The position numbers and the translations under genes were made by a program. From assembly GCF_963576675.1 (NCBI RefSeq), contig NC_088918.1, positions 47,525,501 to 47,589,500 of the forward strand: DNA of 64,000 nucleotides, in the 5' to 3' direction. This stretch comes from Euphorbia lathyris (lineage: Eukaryota > Streptophyta > Magnoliopsida > Malpighiales > Euphorbiaceae). Positions 1-11,108 of the stretch are shown here, in pieces. Below the pieces are notes generated by a model. That model did no database searches, was not told the DNA's origin, and was given only the letters and a program-made list of their open reading frames with translations. The first letter of the stretch is position 1, and each line of letters opens with the position of its first letter.

Positions 1-463
1 AGCCTTGCCTTACGATTTTCTTTGCCAACACTGCTCCTCCCATATGGGCTCCACAAATTCCCGAGTGTACCGACTCCATTGCCTCACGGGCTTCTCCCTC
101 GTCCAAGCATCTCAGTTGTAATCCATCAGTGTGCCTTTTGTAAAGCAAATCATTGTGGATGGTGAACTGCTGAGCTAACCTCCTGATCACGGCCTGATCC
201 CTAAGTTCTGATTCTGCTGGATAAGTCCCACTTTTCATGAAATTCACGATGTCGAAGTACCAAGGCTTCTCATCAACTCCTAACAACATTACATCTTCAT
301 AGCACGGCTTGTGGGACCTCCTCAACACCAGAGGTTTCGAGGCGAGGTTCCGAGGATTATCCCAAACTGACACCAATGTGGCCAAAGCATCCGCTGCTTG
401 GTTCTGCGCTCGAGGGATGTGATAAAAACGACACTCACTGAACCTCTATGCTAACCCCCCTAG
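1..463 (-). pseudogene. Ty3 integrase N-terminal (H2C2 zinc finger) fragment
   Basis: This is the downstream continuation of the pol frame after the stop at 464-466; a second in-frame stop (TAG) lies at 446-448. The translation then gives the end of the second RNase H region (motif HIPRAQNQAADAL, where the Asp is the last RNase H acidic residue). A linker follows, and then the integrase zinc-binding start: LYKR..DG..LRCL, EA..AMESVHSGICGAHMGG and LAKKIVRQG. In the family this module binds zinc before the DDE integrase core. The core itself lies outside the window to the left. No frameshift is visible. Confidence 0.8.
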
Positions 464-964
464 CTAATCTAGGTACGGACGCAATCTCTCCTCTCTTACT
501 TCCCAATTTCCTTGGGCTTGCTCGATAATTAACTTTGAGTCGCCCCAGACTTCGACATACGACGCTCCCATTACCGCTAGTGACTCTAATCCATAGATGC
601 ATGCTTCGTACTCGGCCATATTATTGGTGAGAGGGAATGGCAACTTCTTTGCCATAGGGATCCTCTCCCCTTCGAGTGAGATAAGTAACACTCCTACCCC
701 TGCTCCACTTGAATTAACCGCGTCGTCGAAGAACACTTTCCACGATATAACTTCTATGGCGCTTAAATGCTCGTCGGGGAAATCATAGTTTATCTCCTCT
801 TCCTCCGTGTTTAGGGGTTGATTGGCCAGAAATTCTGCTACAGCCCTTCCTTTGATAACCTTCTTCGTTACATATTCAATGTCGAATTCGGACAACAGCA
901 ACAACCATCGGGCCAGCTTCCCGGTTAAGGACGGAGTTCGATACAGATATTTCACGGGATCCAT
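464..964 (-). pseudogene. Tat-clade second (archaeal-type) RNase H domain
   Basis: An open stretch of 166 codons in the same frame as the RT upstream, from which it is separated by one TGA at 965-967. It begins with the end of the Ty3 RNase H (MDPVKYLYRTP, LLLSEFDIEYV) and the connection (KGRAVAEFLANQP). An RNase H fold follows: WKVFFDDAVNSSGAGVGVLL for the first acidic strand (usually FDG in the family, here FDD), NNMAEYEACIYGLE with the Glu, and VEVWGDSKLI with the second Asp. Two RNase H domains in tandem are typical of Tat elements. It degrades RNA in RNA/DNA hybrids during reverse transcription. It ends at a TAG at 464-466, where the family normally continues. Confidence 0.85.
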
Positions 965-2671
965 TCAGGAAATGATGATAACCTTGTAGGACTGAAAGTA
1001 GTGCCGCATTTTCTTTGTTAGCCATACCACTGCCACACACGTCTTTTCGATCATATTATACTTGAGCTCGTATTCTAGGAATTTCTTGCTTAAATAATAC
1101 ACTACGTGTTCCACCCCGGTGTCCCCTTCTTGGGCCAACATCGCTCCAATGGATCGCTCCTCGATCGCCACATACAGGAGAAGTGGTTTTCCGAGTTTGG
1201 GTGGTCTCAAAACCGGAGGATTAGTCAAATAAGTTCGGATGCTCTCCAATGCTTGCTGGCATTTGTCGTTCCAAACCATCGGTTGATCTTTCCGTAGCAG
1301 TTTAAAGATTGGCTCGTAGATCGTGGTGAGTCGTGTTATGAACCGACTGATATACTGAACCTTCCCCAGAAATCCTCTCACTTCTTTCTCATTCTTTGGT
1401 GCCGGCATTTCCTGTATGGCCTTTACCTTGTCAGGATCCACCTCGATCCCCTTGTTACTGATCACGTAGCCTAAGATTTTCCCCGATGAAACACCAAAGA
1501 AGCACTTCTTCGGGTTCAACCTTAGCTTGAATTCTGCAATTCGGGCCAAAAACTTCTCAAGTGCGGCGAAATGCCCCTCTCTCGTCTCCGATTTGACCAT
1601 CATGTCGTCCACATAGACTTCCACCTCTTTGTGTATCATGTCGTGGAACAGTGCCGTAGCCATCCGTTGATAAGTTTCCCCAACATTTTTCAATCCGAAT
1701 GGCATTACTTGGTAGCAGTATGTCCCCCATTCAGTGGTAAACGAAGTTTTCGCTTTGTGTTTTTCGGCCATCTGAACTTGCATGTAGCCCATGAAGCCAT
1801 CCACATTCGTGTGTAAAACGCTTGATGCTACACTGTCGATCAATACATCAATTTGAGGTAATGCGAATTCATCTTTGGGGCAAGCCTTGTTGAGATCTCT
1901 ATAGTCGACGCACATTCGCACCTTACCGTCCTTTTTTGCGATTGGGACTACATTTGCCACCCATGGCGGATATTCTATTACTTCGATGAACCCTGCTTCT
2001 AACTGTTTCTTCACTTCCTCTCTGATCTTATCTGCCCATTCCGGCCTCATGCGTCGGAGTTTCTGTTTCATGGGTTTAGCTTCAGGGTATGTTGGAATAC
2101 GGTGAGTTACGATTGATTGATCGATTCCTGGCATATCTTCGTACGTCCAAGCAAACACTATTTCGTATTTTTTAATTATTCTCTCAAATTCTTTCCTCTC
2201 TTCAATTGTTAATTCTTGAGCAATTTGTATAAGTTTAGGATTTTCATCCGTGCCAAGATTGAAAGTTGACATTTCTATTGCATTGATTTCAAATGTAGGC
2301 ATGTTATATGAATGAGAATGCATGGAATGATCAGAATCAACATCAAGCAAGTAAGCGAAATCAGAATTCATTTCATTGATAGCATTGGCGAGTACATCAT
2401 CAGATTCAAACAAAGCAGTAATACAATTGTCATCAACAGGGTTCTCGGGTTTCTCATAGGCCTTGGAGGTACCGGGCTCGTCCACCGCTCCCACAGTGGC
2501 TTCCATTGTGATGACCTGCTCCTCGGCATTCAGATCTAACATCATGATCTCCTCGATGAAGCAGCTTGCCTCTCCTTTGCCCCAGCTGGTGACATCGTTG
2601 AAAATCTCAAAGCATGGCAGAACCTTTCCTTCGGTCCCCACAACCATTTCCAGCTCATCATCAGACTCATC
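965..2671 (-). pseudogene. Ty3 reverse transcriptase and first RNase H
   Basis: An open frame of about 560 codons in the same frame as gag. The first 150 residues are acidic and unassigned, with no aspartic protease motif. RT then follows: KQLEAGFIEVIEYPPWVANV, VRMCVDYRDLNKACPKDEFA, the palm VMPFGLKN and the catalytic YVDDMMVKS with both Asp present. LGYVISNKGIEVDPDKV and VRGFLGKVQYISRFI form the connection, and LLLYVAIEERSIGAMLAQE begins RNase H. In this RNase H start the usual first catalytic Asp (as in YVA.D) seems to be replaced or shifted. The frame is closed by a TGA at 965-967 where the family usually has Arg before MDPVKY, so a CGA-to-TGA change is likely. Upstream it is cut from gag by a TAG at 2672-2674. 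Confidence 0.9.
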
Positions 2672-3121
2672 CTAGATATTGATCGGAGCTCTCTGATTGA
2701 TACCTTCCTCGTCGGAGGAATTTCCCCAAACATCCACGACCATTAGGTCCATCACATGAGGGATGTTCAGATTCACATAGGAGGGGTCCGATGATCCATA
2801 CAAAGCCCAGCCTATCAGCTCGTCATAGTCCATGAGGAACACCTCGTGCATTCTTCTAGCCATGAGCGGAATAGCACCCTTTCGGATGCACATGAGTTGC
2901 TCCTGATCGCTCAAGGTGGCCTGACATGAGGCATACTTGAACCTCCATCTTCTAGCATAATCCACGAATGCTTCCTCGGGAAATTGCTTGATCCTTTCTA
3001 AATCCTCCAATGACCCTGTCCACAGAATGTACATCTCATACCTTTGCACAAAGGCCTCCATGAGGGATTCCCAGTCCCCTTTTGTCTTTTCCGAGAGCAT
3101 TCGGTGCCACATCAAAGCTTC
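2672..3121 (-). pseudogene. Gag-like module 4, C-terminal half
   Basis: The same frame as the gag stretch upstream, from which it is separated by a single TGA (3122-3124). It continues the fourth gag-like module: ALMWHRMLSEKTKGDWESLM, EAFVQRYEM, ERIKQFPEEAFVDYARRWRF and IRKGAIPLMARRM. This matches the second half of a Retrotrans_gag-type domain (W....LP...K.DW..L...F..RY, then E....Y..RWR). An acidic tail follows and ends at TAG 2672-2674. The break inside the module at LI-stop-EALMW fits a CGA-to-TGA change. The function is presumably capsid-like, as for the other modules. Confidence 0.75.
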
Positions 3122-5296
3122 TCATATGAGTGTCTTTGGAAAATGCTGCACCAACTCACTTCGGTAGAGTCCTGCGTCAAACATGTAGGCACGGTGATCG
3201 ATGGGGTTCTCATCTCCCTTATACTTAGACATGGTTACTACTGCCTCAGGTGTCTCCTCTTCGGGTAACACAGGCACTTCCTCTGGACATTCCCATGCGG
3301 CGTACTTCTTGATGAATCTCTTAGTCATTTCAGCCCAATTCACCTTAACGTTCATCGGAAGAGACATATACCACACTAGTGACTCTTCTGCCAACGAGTT
3401 GCAAAACAAACTCGTGATTTCATCCTCTTTGAAGCATAGAGGACCCATGGCGGATAGGTAAAGATGCAAGTGCTCCATGGGGTCCTTGCCTTCATTATAC
3501 TTGCTGACAGTCGGAAACATGCGTTTGATAGGCCCAATTTGCATCGCGCTATGTTCCCTGCCTGTTTTTTTGGCTTTTCGATACTTCATCAAAAACAAGC
3601 TTGACATCAGTGACCAATCATGCTTAGTCGAGTCAGGTAGCGATTGAAACCACTTCAAAGGTTCGCCCACCAATGAAAGATAGAACCATGGAGTGACTTC
3701 TTCTACTTTGTATGGCTCCCCAAACATAGCATACACGTATTCATACAAATGAGCTTCGGGATCTTCTGCCCCACTAAACAATTTCAACACAGGCATGATC
3801 TTCCGAGATGATACTTCCTCGATTTCCTCAGTTTTAGTCTTATCGTCCATCACTTCTTCTGTTGGCTCTTCTTCCAAAGCAGACACGTACAAACCATTTC
3901 CCACATTACTCTTCTCATCGGAGTCCAACAACTCCTCTTCGTCTTCCTCGAAGGATCCCATAACCAAACTCTCTTCGAGTCCAGATCCGATCATGCTCAC
4001 CCTACGGTTAGGCAATGGATTACGCCTAGTGGAAGGGTTTGCTGACGAAGGATCAACTATCTTCTTCTCCTCAATCAAATCTTGGATCTCGTGCTTCAAC
4101 CTCTCACAGTTCTCGATATTGTGCCCATAATTACTGTGGAACTCGCAGTATCCCCTAGCTTGTATCTGCGGGGTAGGCTGTGCCTTGTTATAAGGAGTAA
4201 GAGCTTTCGACAATCCCTTTTTCTGCAATCGTTCGAAAACTTTTGCGTATGTCTGATCAAACTTGGCAAACTGCCTCTTCTCGATAGCGTTGAGTTCAAG
4301 CATTTTCATTGTGGCAGGTTCTTCACTTGCGCTTAGCCCTCCGGCACTATACCCAGACTTCGTCCACTTAGTATAAGCTTTCTTCGGCTCCCCGTCTCCC
4401 TCAACTGTCAATGCGCAACTATACATCTGATTGAAATCGGAAAAAGGCATATACCGCATCTCATTCTTAATATATGGTAAAGTGTTGCCAATTACCATTC
4501 GGATCTGGTCCTGCTCAAGTGGCTTCTGCTTCATGATTGCCGCTTTGGCTCTCCACCTCCTTACAAAATCAGACAGAGACTCTCCAACTTGCTGCTTAGT
4601 GCTCTCTAGCTCTTTCAACGTAACCTCAAGCATAGTGTTGAAACTATACTGAGCGATAAATGATTTTGCCAACTCCTTCCAATCTCTCTTTGTTACCAAC
4701 GGCAACGCATGAAACCACAGGAGGGCCGCCCCCTCCAGATAAGTATTGAACAGTCCAAGAACTTGTTCCTCGGTCAAGATCGTGTGTTTCATCATAACAA
4801 CATATTGATTCATGTGGGCAGTGGGATCCCCAGTTCCATCGAACTTCTTCATGTCCGGGAGCCGGAATTTCAAAGGCAAAGCAGTTGCCGACAAACAATT
4901 CTTCAAATTATAAAAGTCCTGACTTCCGGAGCTTCCCCCACGCAGATCCTGCACCTCCTGAGTGATGTGCTGCTTCCATTCCTCCTCATTTGCCTTCTCT
5001 TTCTCAAGCTGCTTTCGGACATAATCCTGATAATCATCCTCATTCCCGAAGCGGGGACTAGTGTTCACATCATTCTCAGCGTGCTTACTACCACTCTTGT
5101 TATCCTTCAACGCCAGCTCGGCTAGCTGGGCCAGAATCTCAGCTAACTGACCGTTAATATTGTTCACAGAATTCTCCAATTCAGCCACCTTTTCATTGGT
5201 CGCAGACATACTGACCGAAGACTGAGTAGACTCGGAAGAAGATGATTCAGAAGCCACAACTGCTGACTGCGATGGTTCGGAACTGACAATCTGCAA
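3122..5296 (-). pseudogene. Ty3 gag with multiple gag-like modules and a CHHC knuckle
   Basis: A 724-codon open stretch; the listed start is TTG and the first in-frame ATG is at 5207-5209. Residues about 35-120 look like coiled coil. Module 1 (about 144-300) is a normal Retrotrans_gag domain: FDGTGDPTAHMNQY, LLWFHALP, RDWKELAKSFIAQY and FVRRWRAK. A zinc knuckle C384-x2-H387-x4-H392-x4-C397 of the plant Ty3 type follows. Instead of a protease, there are then two more gag-like modules (about 502-572: DPEAHLYEY, LKWFQSLP, HDWSLMSSLFLMKY; and about 597-666: DPMEHLHLY, LVWYMSLP, VNWAEMTKRFIKKY) and the start of a fourth (688-724). Gag builds the virus-like particle. The repeated modules are unusual. 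Confidence 0.85.
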
Positions 5297-6180
5297 CTGG
5301 TTGAATTGTTTGAGCGCATCTCGTGGCGTGAGTTACTCTTTCGGTTCAATCGTTCGTTATTGACAATGACTCGTTCCCCCTTTATTCGCGTGGGTTCGTG
5401 TCTCGATTACGATGGGATCTTTTGGATCTATCGAGAGACGTAACCACGTGTTTATTAGTGATGATATCACTTTTGGATTTTATTTTAGGGAACAGACTCA
5501 TCACGTAACGTGTTTGTTTTTAGCGTCAAAAATCCGCTTGCTCGTTTTGGCTATGTGAAAAGACGACGAGTCTTATTTTGAGTGCACGGTAATCTTTTGG
5601 CTAGCAACAAATTTTTATTTCTTCCAATTCACGGGATATATCATCCTAGCGTGGTTATAGAAAATCAACATTTCGTTTAATCGCATGCTTATTCGAAGCA
5701 GGGATATCACCGTTTTTTTTTCATTTAGGCATGAGTTAAGCAAACACACATGTCGGGCCATATTTCTTGTAGTTTTGGTAACGGTTGAAATGATCGAGCC
5801 ATTAGTCAAACCCACAGTCTCGTCCATATGGTGCAATCATGCGGTTTCTTAATTTGATTTGGCTTCGTGATTTTAAACGGCGTATATACCAGTTCGAGGC
5901 ACGTATTTAACGACATTGGTTCATTTTTTTTAACTACTCTCGGGATTGACATATATCGTAGATACAGAATGATTTTGGTCGTTTTTATTTTTGCTTTTAT
6001 TTTCTTAGTCACTTTTGCGGATACGTCCATTTCCCCCTAGAACAACGCAAGGTATAACGCAAGAGCCCATTTTTATTCGGAAGGGACGGGCCAAGTTTAT
6101 GAAACTCTTTACGTTATGACAGGGTCGTTCAAAACAGAAATGTTCTTCGTTTTCGTTTTGTCATAATCTCGCTTTATCCC
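5297..6180 (-). other. Ty3 leader, gag-proximal part
   Basis: Untranslated leader of the Tat-like element between primer site and gag. It is cut at 6180 by the copia insertion and resumes at 17857-17862. The last five bases, ATCCC (6176-6180), are the target duplication of the copia element. Short ORFs here have no recognisable product. A stop (TAA) lies a few codons upstream of the gag open frame, so a spliced or non-ATG gag start is possible. Confidence 0.6.
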
Positions 6181-7572
6181 TGTTGAAACACCTTTCCACA
6201 AGATTTTGATTTGACAAAATGATCTAGGATTAAGAGACAATTAAATTTAAGTGCTTTATTTTAATTGTACTTATCCGTTTGTTCAATGTTGAGTATAAAT
6301 ATAAATAAAGATAAATATAAAAAGTAAGACAGGAAGAAGTCAGCATGAGATGAACAAAACAAGCTAAGTGGAATGAAGGTCAGCATAGAAGCCTAAAGTA
6401 TCAAGCTGAGTGGAATCAAACTTAGCATCAAAAGACTAAGACATAAAAGCCCAACAAAGAGAAGTGAAATGAAACTCAGCATGAGAAGCTGAGTGATTCC
6501 TCAGGACAGTATGAAAGAGTCGTTCGCTAAAAGACAATGATTACCGCCCCTCTGTACCAATAATTGAATCCTTGGAAATACGCAGAAGACACATTCCGAG
6601 ATGTATGGGTCAATGGATTATTGGTAAAAGACAACTGACACAAAAAGACAAGCCTGACGCAAGAAGACAAGCCTGACATCTGAAGGAAAACAGAGGAAGG
6701 GAATGGCCGGAACAATATGAAGCTGACCAGAAGCTGTCCCCTAAAAGAGCCGTTTTGACATCAACGGTTAAATCAATTCAAAATGATCCAACACAGATTT
6801 TCCCCTATATAAGGACAATCAAACTCCTTGGATCATTGCCGATTGACAAAAACAAAAAGTACAAGAGAGAAAAGATACAAAAGCACTTAGATACAAAAAG
6901 ATCTTACACCCATCTTCCATTCTTTGTGTAAATGCTAGAGTGATTACTTGTAATCTTCTAAAGTGTTCTTTATTTGAAAAGGAACAAGTGTTTATCAATT
7001 GTAACATTGAGAGTGTTGTGTTGAGTGTTTGGTTGTAAACATTCAGTGGTAGAGAAATCTAGGTGCTGGGTTGTACCACTTAGTAGGAGTTGAGTAGACG
7101 AATAGAGGAAGGTACTCTTGCATATTCAACTGCCTTGTAATTGGTTTGTGCTCTACCTTTAAAGAGCTCAGTATTGGATTCTAAAAGCCCGAAGGACTCT
7201 GGGGACTGGACGTAGGCGGAGAGGCCGAACCAGGATAAGTGATACTGAGTAATCTCTAAAATCTCTCTCAATAAATATAGTTGCATGTGTTGTGTGTGAA
7301 GTTTACTCAGTATATAAAATTGTTTAAAGTCGACTCTAAGTAATTTCACGTGTTGAGTTAGAAGCTGACCTCCAAGAGTGTCAATATCTAACTTACAAAT
7401 AAAACAACCTTAGTCAATATCCGGCCAAAGCTGTCTTGTAACATATCTGGCCAAGCTGACCAAAAGCTGAGTTGACAAACTCACCAAATAACTAAGTCAG
7501 CATATTAATTAAACGAAAAAAGGTTATATTAGTTCCTAACCCCCCCTTGGAACTAATCACACGGGACCAACA
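6181..7572 (+). repeat. 5' LTR of copia copy 1
   Basis: A 1392-bp direct repeat, matched almost base for base by 16460-17856. It begins TGTTGAAACA and ends GGGACCAACA. A TATA box lies at 6806-6812, which places U3 at about 6181-6840. Near the 3' end there is a C-run (CTAACCCCCCCTTGG) that is expanded in the 3' LTR. Confidence 0.95.
6806..6812 (+). promoter_or_regulatory. LTR TATA box
   Basis: TATATAA in the context CCCCTATATAAGGAC. It is repeated in the 3' LTR at 17085-17091 and as TATAAAA at 30883-30889 in copy 2. It is the probable transcription promoter of the element. Confidence 0.75.
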
Positions 7573-7574
7573 AG

Positions 7575-7587
7575 TGGTATCAGAGCC
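7575..7587 (+). other. Primer binding site (initiator tRNA-Met)
   Basis: TGGTATCAGAGCC starts two bases after the LTR end. This is the standard plant copia primer site complementary to initiator tRNA-Met. Confidence 0.93.
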
Positions 7588-7634
7588 TAAGCTCACTACT
7601 CAAAGATATAACTATCTTGAGCGGATCCCCATAA

Positions 7635-8771
7635 ATGGCTGAGAACAGCACTCGTTTCCTTCCAGGGAACCAAACAACACAGATACTCCCTGAGGGATTA
7701 TCAATCACTAGACCTCCCCTATTCTTTAGATCTAATTATACATTCTGGAAGAATAGGATGAAAAACTTTATTCAAGCCACAAACATGAGTGCATGGCTTG
7801 CAATTGTTCAAGGTCCACATGTGCCATATAAAACTGTTAACAATGAAAAAATTGTTAAAAGCAAAGCTGAGTGGACAGAGGATGACCTCAGAAAATTACA
7901 AAATAATGCTTCGGCTATAAATATGCTTCACTGTGCTTTAGATGCTGCAGAATACAATAAGATTTCAGGATATGAGTCAGCACAGGAGATTTGGAAAAAG
8001 TTGGAAGTGACTTATGAAGGCACAAGTAAGGTTAAGGAGTCCAAAGTCAATCAACATATGAGACTCTATGAGCTGTTCGAGATGAATGAGAACGAAGACA
8101 TCTCAGAAATGAACTCAAGATTCACCAACATCATAAATGAGCTCAAAAGACTTGGAAAGAACTTCACTGAAGAGGAACAGGTAAAGAAAATCCTGAGAAG
8201 TCTACCTAAGAGCTGGCAAGCAAAGAAAACAGCTGTAGAAGAAGCTCAGGACTTGACTACCTACAAATATGATGAGCTGATCGGATCCTTGCTGACCCAT
8301 GAGATCTCTATGAAAAACTTTGAAGCTAAAGAAAAGTCTGAAGATAAGAAACAGAAATCACTAGTGATGAAAGCTGACTCCACAGAAGCTGAGTCAACTG
8401 ATGATGAGGAAATGGCTATGTTTACTAGAAAGATGAAGAAACTATTCAGAAGAAATGACAGAAACAGCAAACGGCCATACAAGAAAGGTGATAGGTACAA
8501 AGCTGAGTCCAGTGACAAATATAAGAAGGACAGCTCTAAGTCTGTCACATGTTTTGAGTGCCACCAAACTGGGCACATCAAGTCAAGCTGCCCAAACCTA
8601 AAAAGAGATAAGAAGGGAAACAAGAAGGCAATGGTAGCAACATGGAGTGACAGTGACGAGTCAACATCATCCGAAGCTGATGCAAATGAAACGGCAAACA
8701 TATGCTTCATGGCCGATGATGCTGAACACTCTCAATCTGAGCAAGCTGACCTCTCTGATGAAACTGACTAG
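7635..8771 (+). pseudogene. Sirevirus gag, N-terminal part with first zinc knuckle
   Basis: 378 codons beginning at ATG, shortly after the primer site. Residues about 30-240 form a copia-type gag (UBN2) domain: SNYTFWKNRMKNF, WLAIVQGP, AEYNKISGYESAQEIWKKLE, INELKRLGKNFTEEEQVKKI and LRSLPKSW. A lysine-rich stretch leads to a CCHC knuckle C306-x2-C309-x4-H314-x4-C319, and then to an acidic Ser/Glu-rich tail. The stop is a TAG at 8769-8771. The same frame continues directly, so this is a nonsense change inside a longer gag (a Gln codon would fit) rather than a natural end. Gag packages the element RNA in a cytoplasmic particle. Confidence 0.9.
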
Positions 8772-9410
8772 GAGGAACACAACAATGAGGTAACATCCCT
8801 ACTTTTGCTTAGAAACGAGATGGTAAATGCCTTGAGTGATTTATACACACTAACTAAAAAGTGTAACAAGAAAATCAAATCACTCAGCAGGCGGTGTGAC
8901 GAGATTGAAGAGGTCAAGCTGAGTGACCTCAGATATCTCCTCCAAAACAATGCAGATTTACATAACAACATCCACATAATGCATAAGTTTGTCACGGAGG
9001 TTCAATCTGAGTCAAAGAAACTTAGAAAGGACGTTACAACCCTACAGAGTCAAGTAAAAGGCTCAAATAAACATAAATCCCATCCTGAGTACTCAAGTAC
9101 TAGTCAGCATAAACAGTTCACCCAGTGTGAATGTTGCGGGAAAAGGGGACACACAAAAGATGTGTGTTGGTTCAACAAGCGGATTGTCCAATGTGACTTC
9201 TGTGGAAGAAAAGGACATACCACTAAGGTATGTTGGCATAACAATGTTGACCACACTCAGCATCACCCTCAAAGAGTAGTTTATTGTGACTTCTATGGTA
9301 AAAATGGCCACACTATAAAAGTATGTTGTCACAAACTAAAATATGATTTTGCACCTGTTTATACTAACAAGAAAGGACCCAAAAAGAATTGGGTACCTAA
9401 AGATGAATAG
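8772..9410 (+). pseudogene. Sirevirus gag extension: coiled coil and three zinc knuckles
   Basis: The same frame as the gag part upstream. From the ATG at 8805, residues 1-90 look like coiled coil (heptad-like Leu/Ile spacing: RNEMVNALSDLYTL, KLSDLRYLLQNNADL). Three knuckles follow: C108-x2-C111-x4-H116-x4-C121, C130-x2-C133-x4-H138-x4-C143, and a third at 161-174 in which the second Cys is Tyr (CDFYGKNGH). That change fits TGT to TAT. Sirevirus gags are known to have a long C-terminal extension with coiled coil. The segment ends at TAG 9408-9410, again followed by the same frame. Confidence 0.85.
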
Positions 9411-10502
9411 TTTAAAATGCAGGTCAGCTTGACATGCGTGGAGAAGTCAAAACTTTGGTACATAGACAGCGCATGCTCAAGACACATGACAGGTGATGAA
9501 ACACAATTCATCACACTAGAGCTTAAACGAGGTGGAAGTGTAAGCTTCGGAGACAATAAGAAGGGTAAGATAGTCGGCTCAGGTACTATCGGAGGTAACC
9601 CAGCTATTGAGTCTGTCTCCTTAGTCAAAGGTCTCAAATACAATCTACTGAGTGTAGCTCAGCTTTGCAAAAGTGGTAGAAAGGTTGTATTTGATAATAC
9701 CAAGTGTCAAATACTCGAGGGAAATACAAATGAATTAATTTTAACTGCCCCTCGGGTAGAAAATGTGTACATGCTAAATTTAGAAAAACAATTTTCCAAA
9801 AACATATGCTTGGTGTCTAAAGAGGATAACTCCTGTCTATGGCATAGAAGACTTGGGCATGTCAGCATGGACCTTCTTGCCAAATTAGCTAGAAAGCAAT
9901 TAGTTGAGGGATTACCTAAATTAAAATTTGAAAAAGATCAACTGTGTAAAGCTTATCAGCAAGGCAAACAAACTAAAAAGTCATTTCGTAGTAAAAATAT
10001 TGTCTCAACCAAGAGACCATTGGAATTACTACACTTGGATCTTTTCAGACCTATCCAGCCACTCAGCTTGGGAGGTAAGAAATTTTCCTTAGTCATTGTA
10101 GACGATTTCTCTCGGTACACTTGGATCATCTTGCTGAGTAGCAAGGATGAAACATTTGAGATGTTCACCACATTGATTAAAAAGCTTGAAATTGACAAAG
10201 ACCTAAAAGTAGCTCATATTAGAAGTGACAATGGTGGAGAATTCAAAAACCAACAGTTTGACGAATTCTGTGAAACTAGTGGTATTGACCATAATTTCTC
10301 TGCTCCTAGAACACCTCAACAGAATGGGGTTGTTGAAAGGAAGAATAGAACTATTGTCGAAATTGCTAGAACCATGCTGAGTGAAAATAGGCTTCCAAAG
10401 TACTTCTGGGGTGAAGCTGTCCACACAGCATGCTATATACTGAATAGGGCTCTAGTAAGACCTATACTTAAGAAAACCCCATATGAACTTTGGAAAGGAT
10501 GA
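9411..10502 (+). pseudogene. Copia protease and integrase
   Basis: The same frame as gag. The protease signature is WYIDSACSRHMTGD (Asp-Ser-Ala, where DSG is commonest), followed by FGDNKKGKIVGSGTI and LLSVAQLC. The integrase zinc finger is HRRLGHVSMDLLAKL with CKAY, where the second Cys of the usual C-x2-C is Tyr. The catalytic triad is visible as HLDLF, IRSDNGGEF and GVVERKNRT. HLDLFRP carries Arg where Gly is usual. The frame stops at a TGA at 10500-10502, after the motif LWKG, where Arg is expected. The changes noted are all compatible with C-to-T or G-to-A. Confidence 0.9.
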
Positions 10503-11108
10503 AAGCCCAACATTGGGTACTTTCGTGCTTTTGGGTGTAAATTCTTTATACTCAATACAAAGGACAATCTTGCAAAATTTGATGCTAAAGCTGACGAAGC
10601 GATCTTCTTAGGGTACTCAACAAACAGCAAAGCATATAGAGTCTATAATAAACGAACTCAGGTTGTAGAAGAGTCTGTCCATGTTGAGTTCGATAAAGCT
10701 GACCCTGCAGAAAAGTCAACTCAGCTCACTGAAGATGAACCAAGCTCAGCTTCCTCTGATCAAAATGGAGCCTCTGAATCATCAATACAAGGGCTGACCA
10801 AAGGTAAGCAAGAAGTTGAAATTACATTTGCTAACCAGTCTATTCCTGTAGAGATTGTAGAAACACCTCTTCCAAACGACACAACATTGCCCAAGGAAAT
10901 AAAAATTCCAAGAGGACACTCAGAAAAATCAATTCTTGATGCTGCTGATAACAAACTAATGACAAGAGATCAGCTTAGGAAGTTCCTCAACAACGTTGCT
11001 TTTGTGTCAATACATGAACCAAAGAACTTTGCCGATGCTGAGCACGATGAATACTGGATAAATGCAATGCAAGAAGAACTTGACCAATTCACCAGAAATG
11101 AGGTATGA
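10503..11108 (+). pseudogene. Copia integrase C-terminus and RT entry
   Basis: The same frame as upstream. KPNIGYFRAFGCKFFI, EAIFLGYSTNSKAYRVYN and VEESVHVEFD are the usual copia integrase C-terminal (GKF-type) block. A variable acidic linker and the start of the RT domain follow: FADAEHDEYWINAMQEELDQ. It ends at TGA 11106-11108, where the family has Trp (TGG) in the N-x-V-W-x-L-V-P motif. Confidence 0.85.

Noticed and set aside
7575..7587. tRNA gene at the primer sites
   Set aside because: Only the complement of a tRNA 3' end is present; no cloverleaf in the surrounding sequence.
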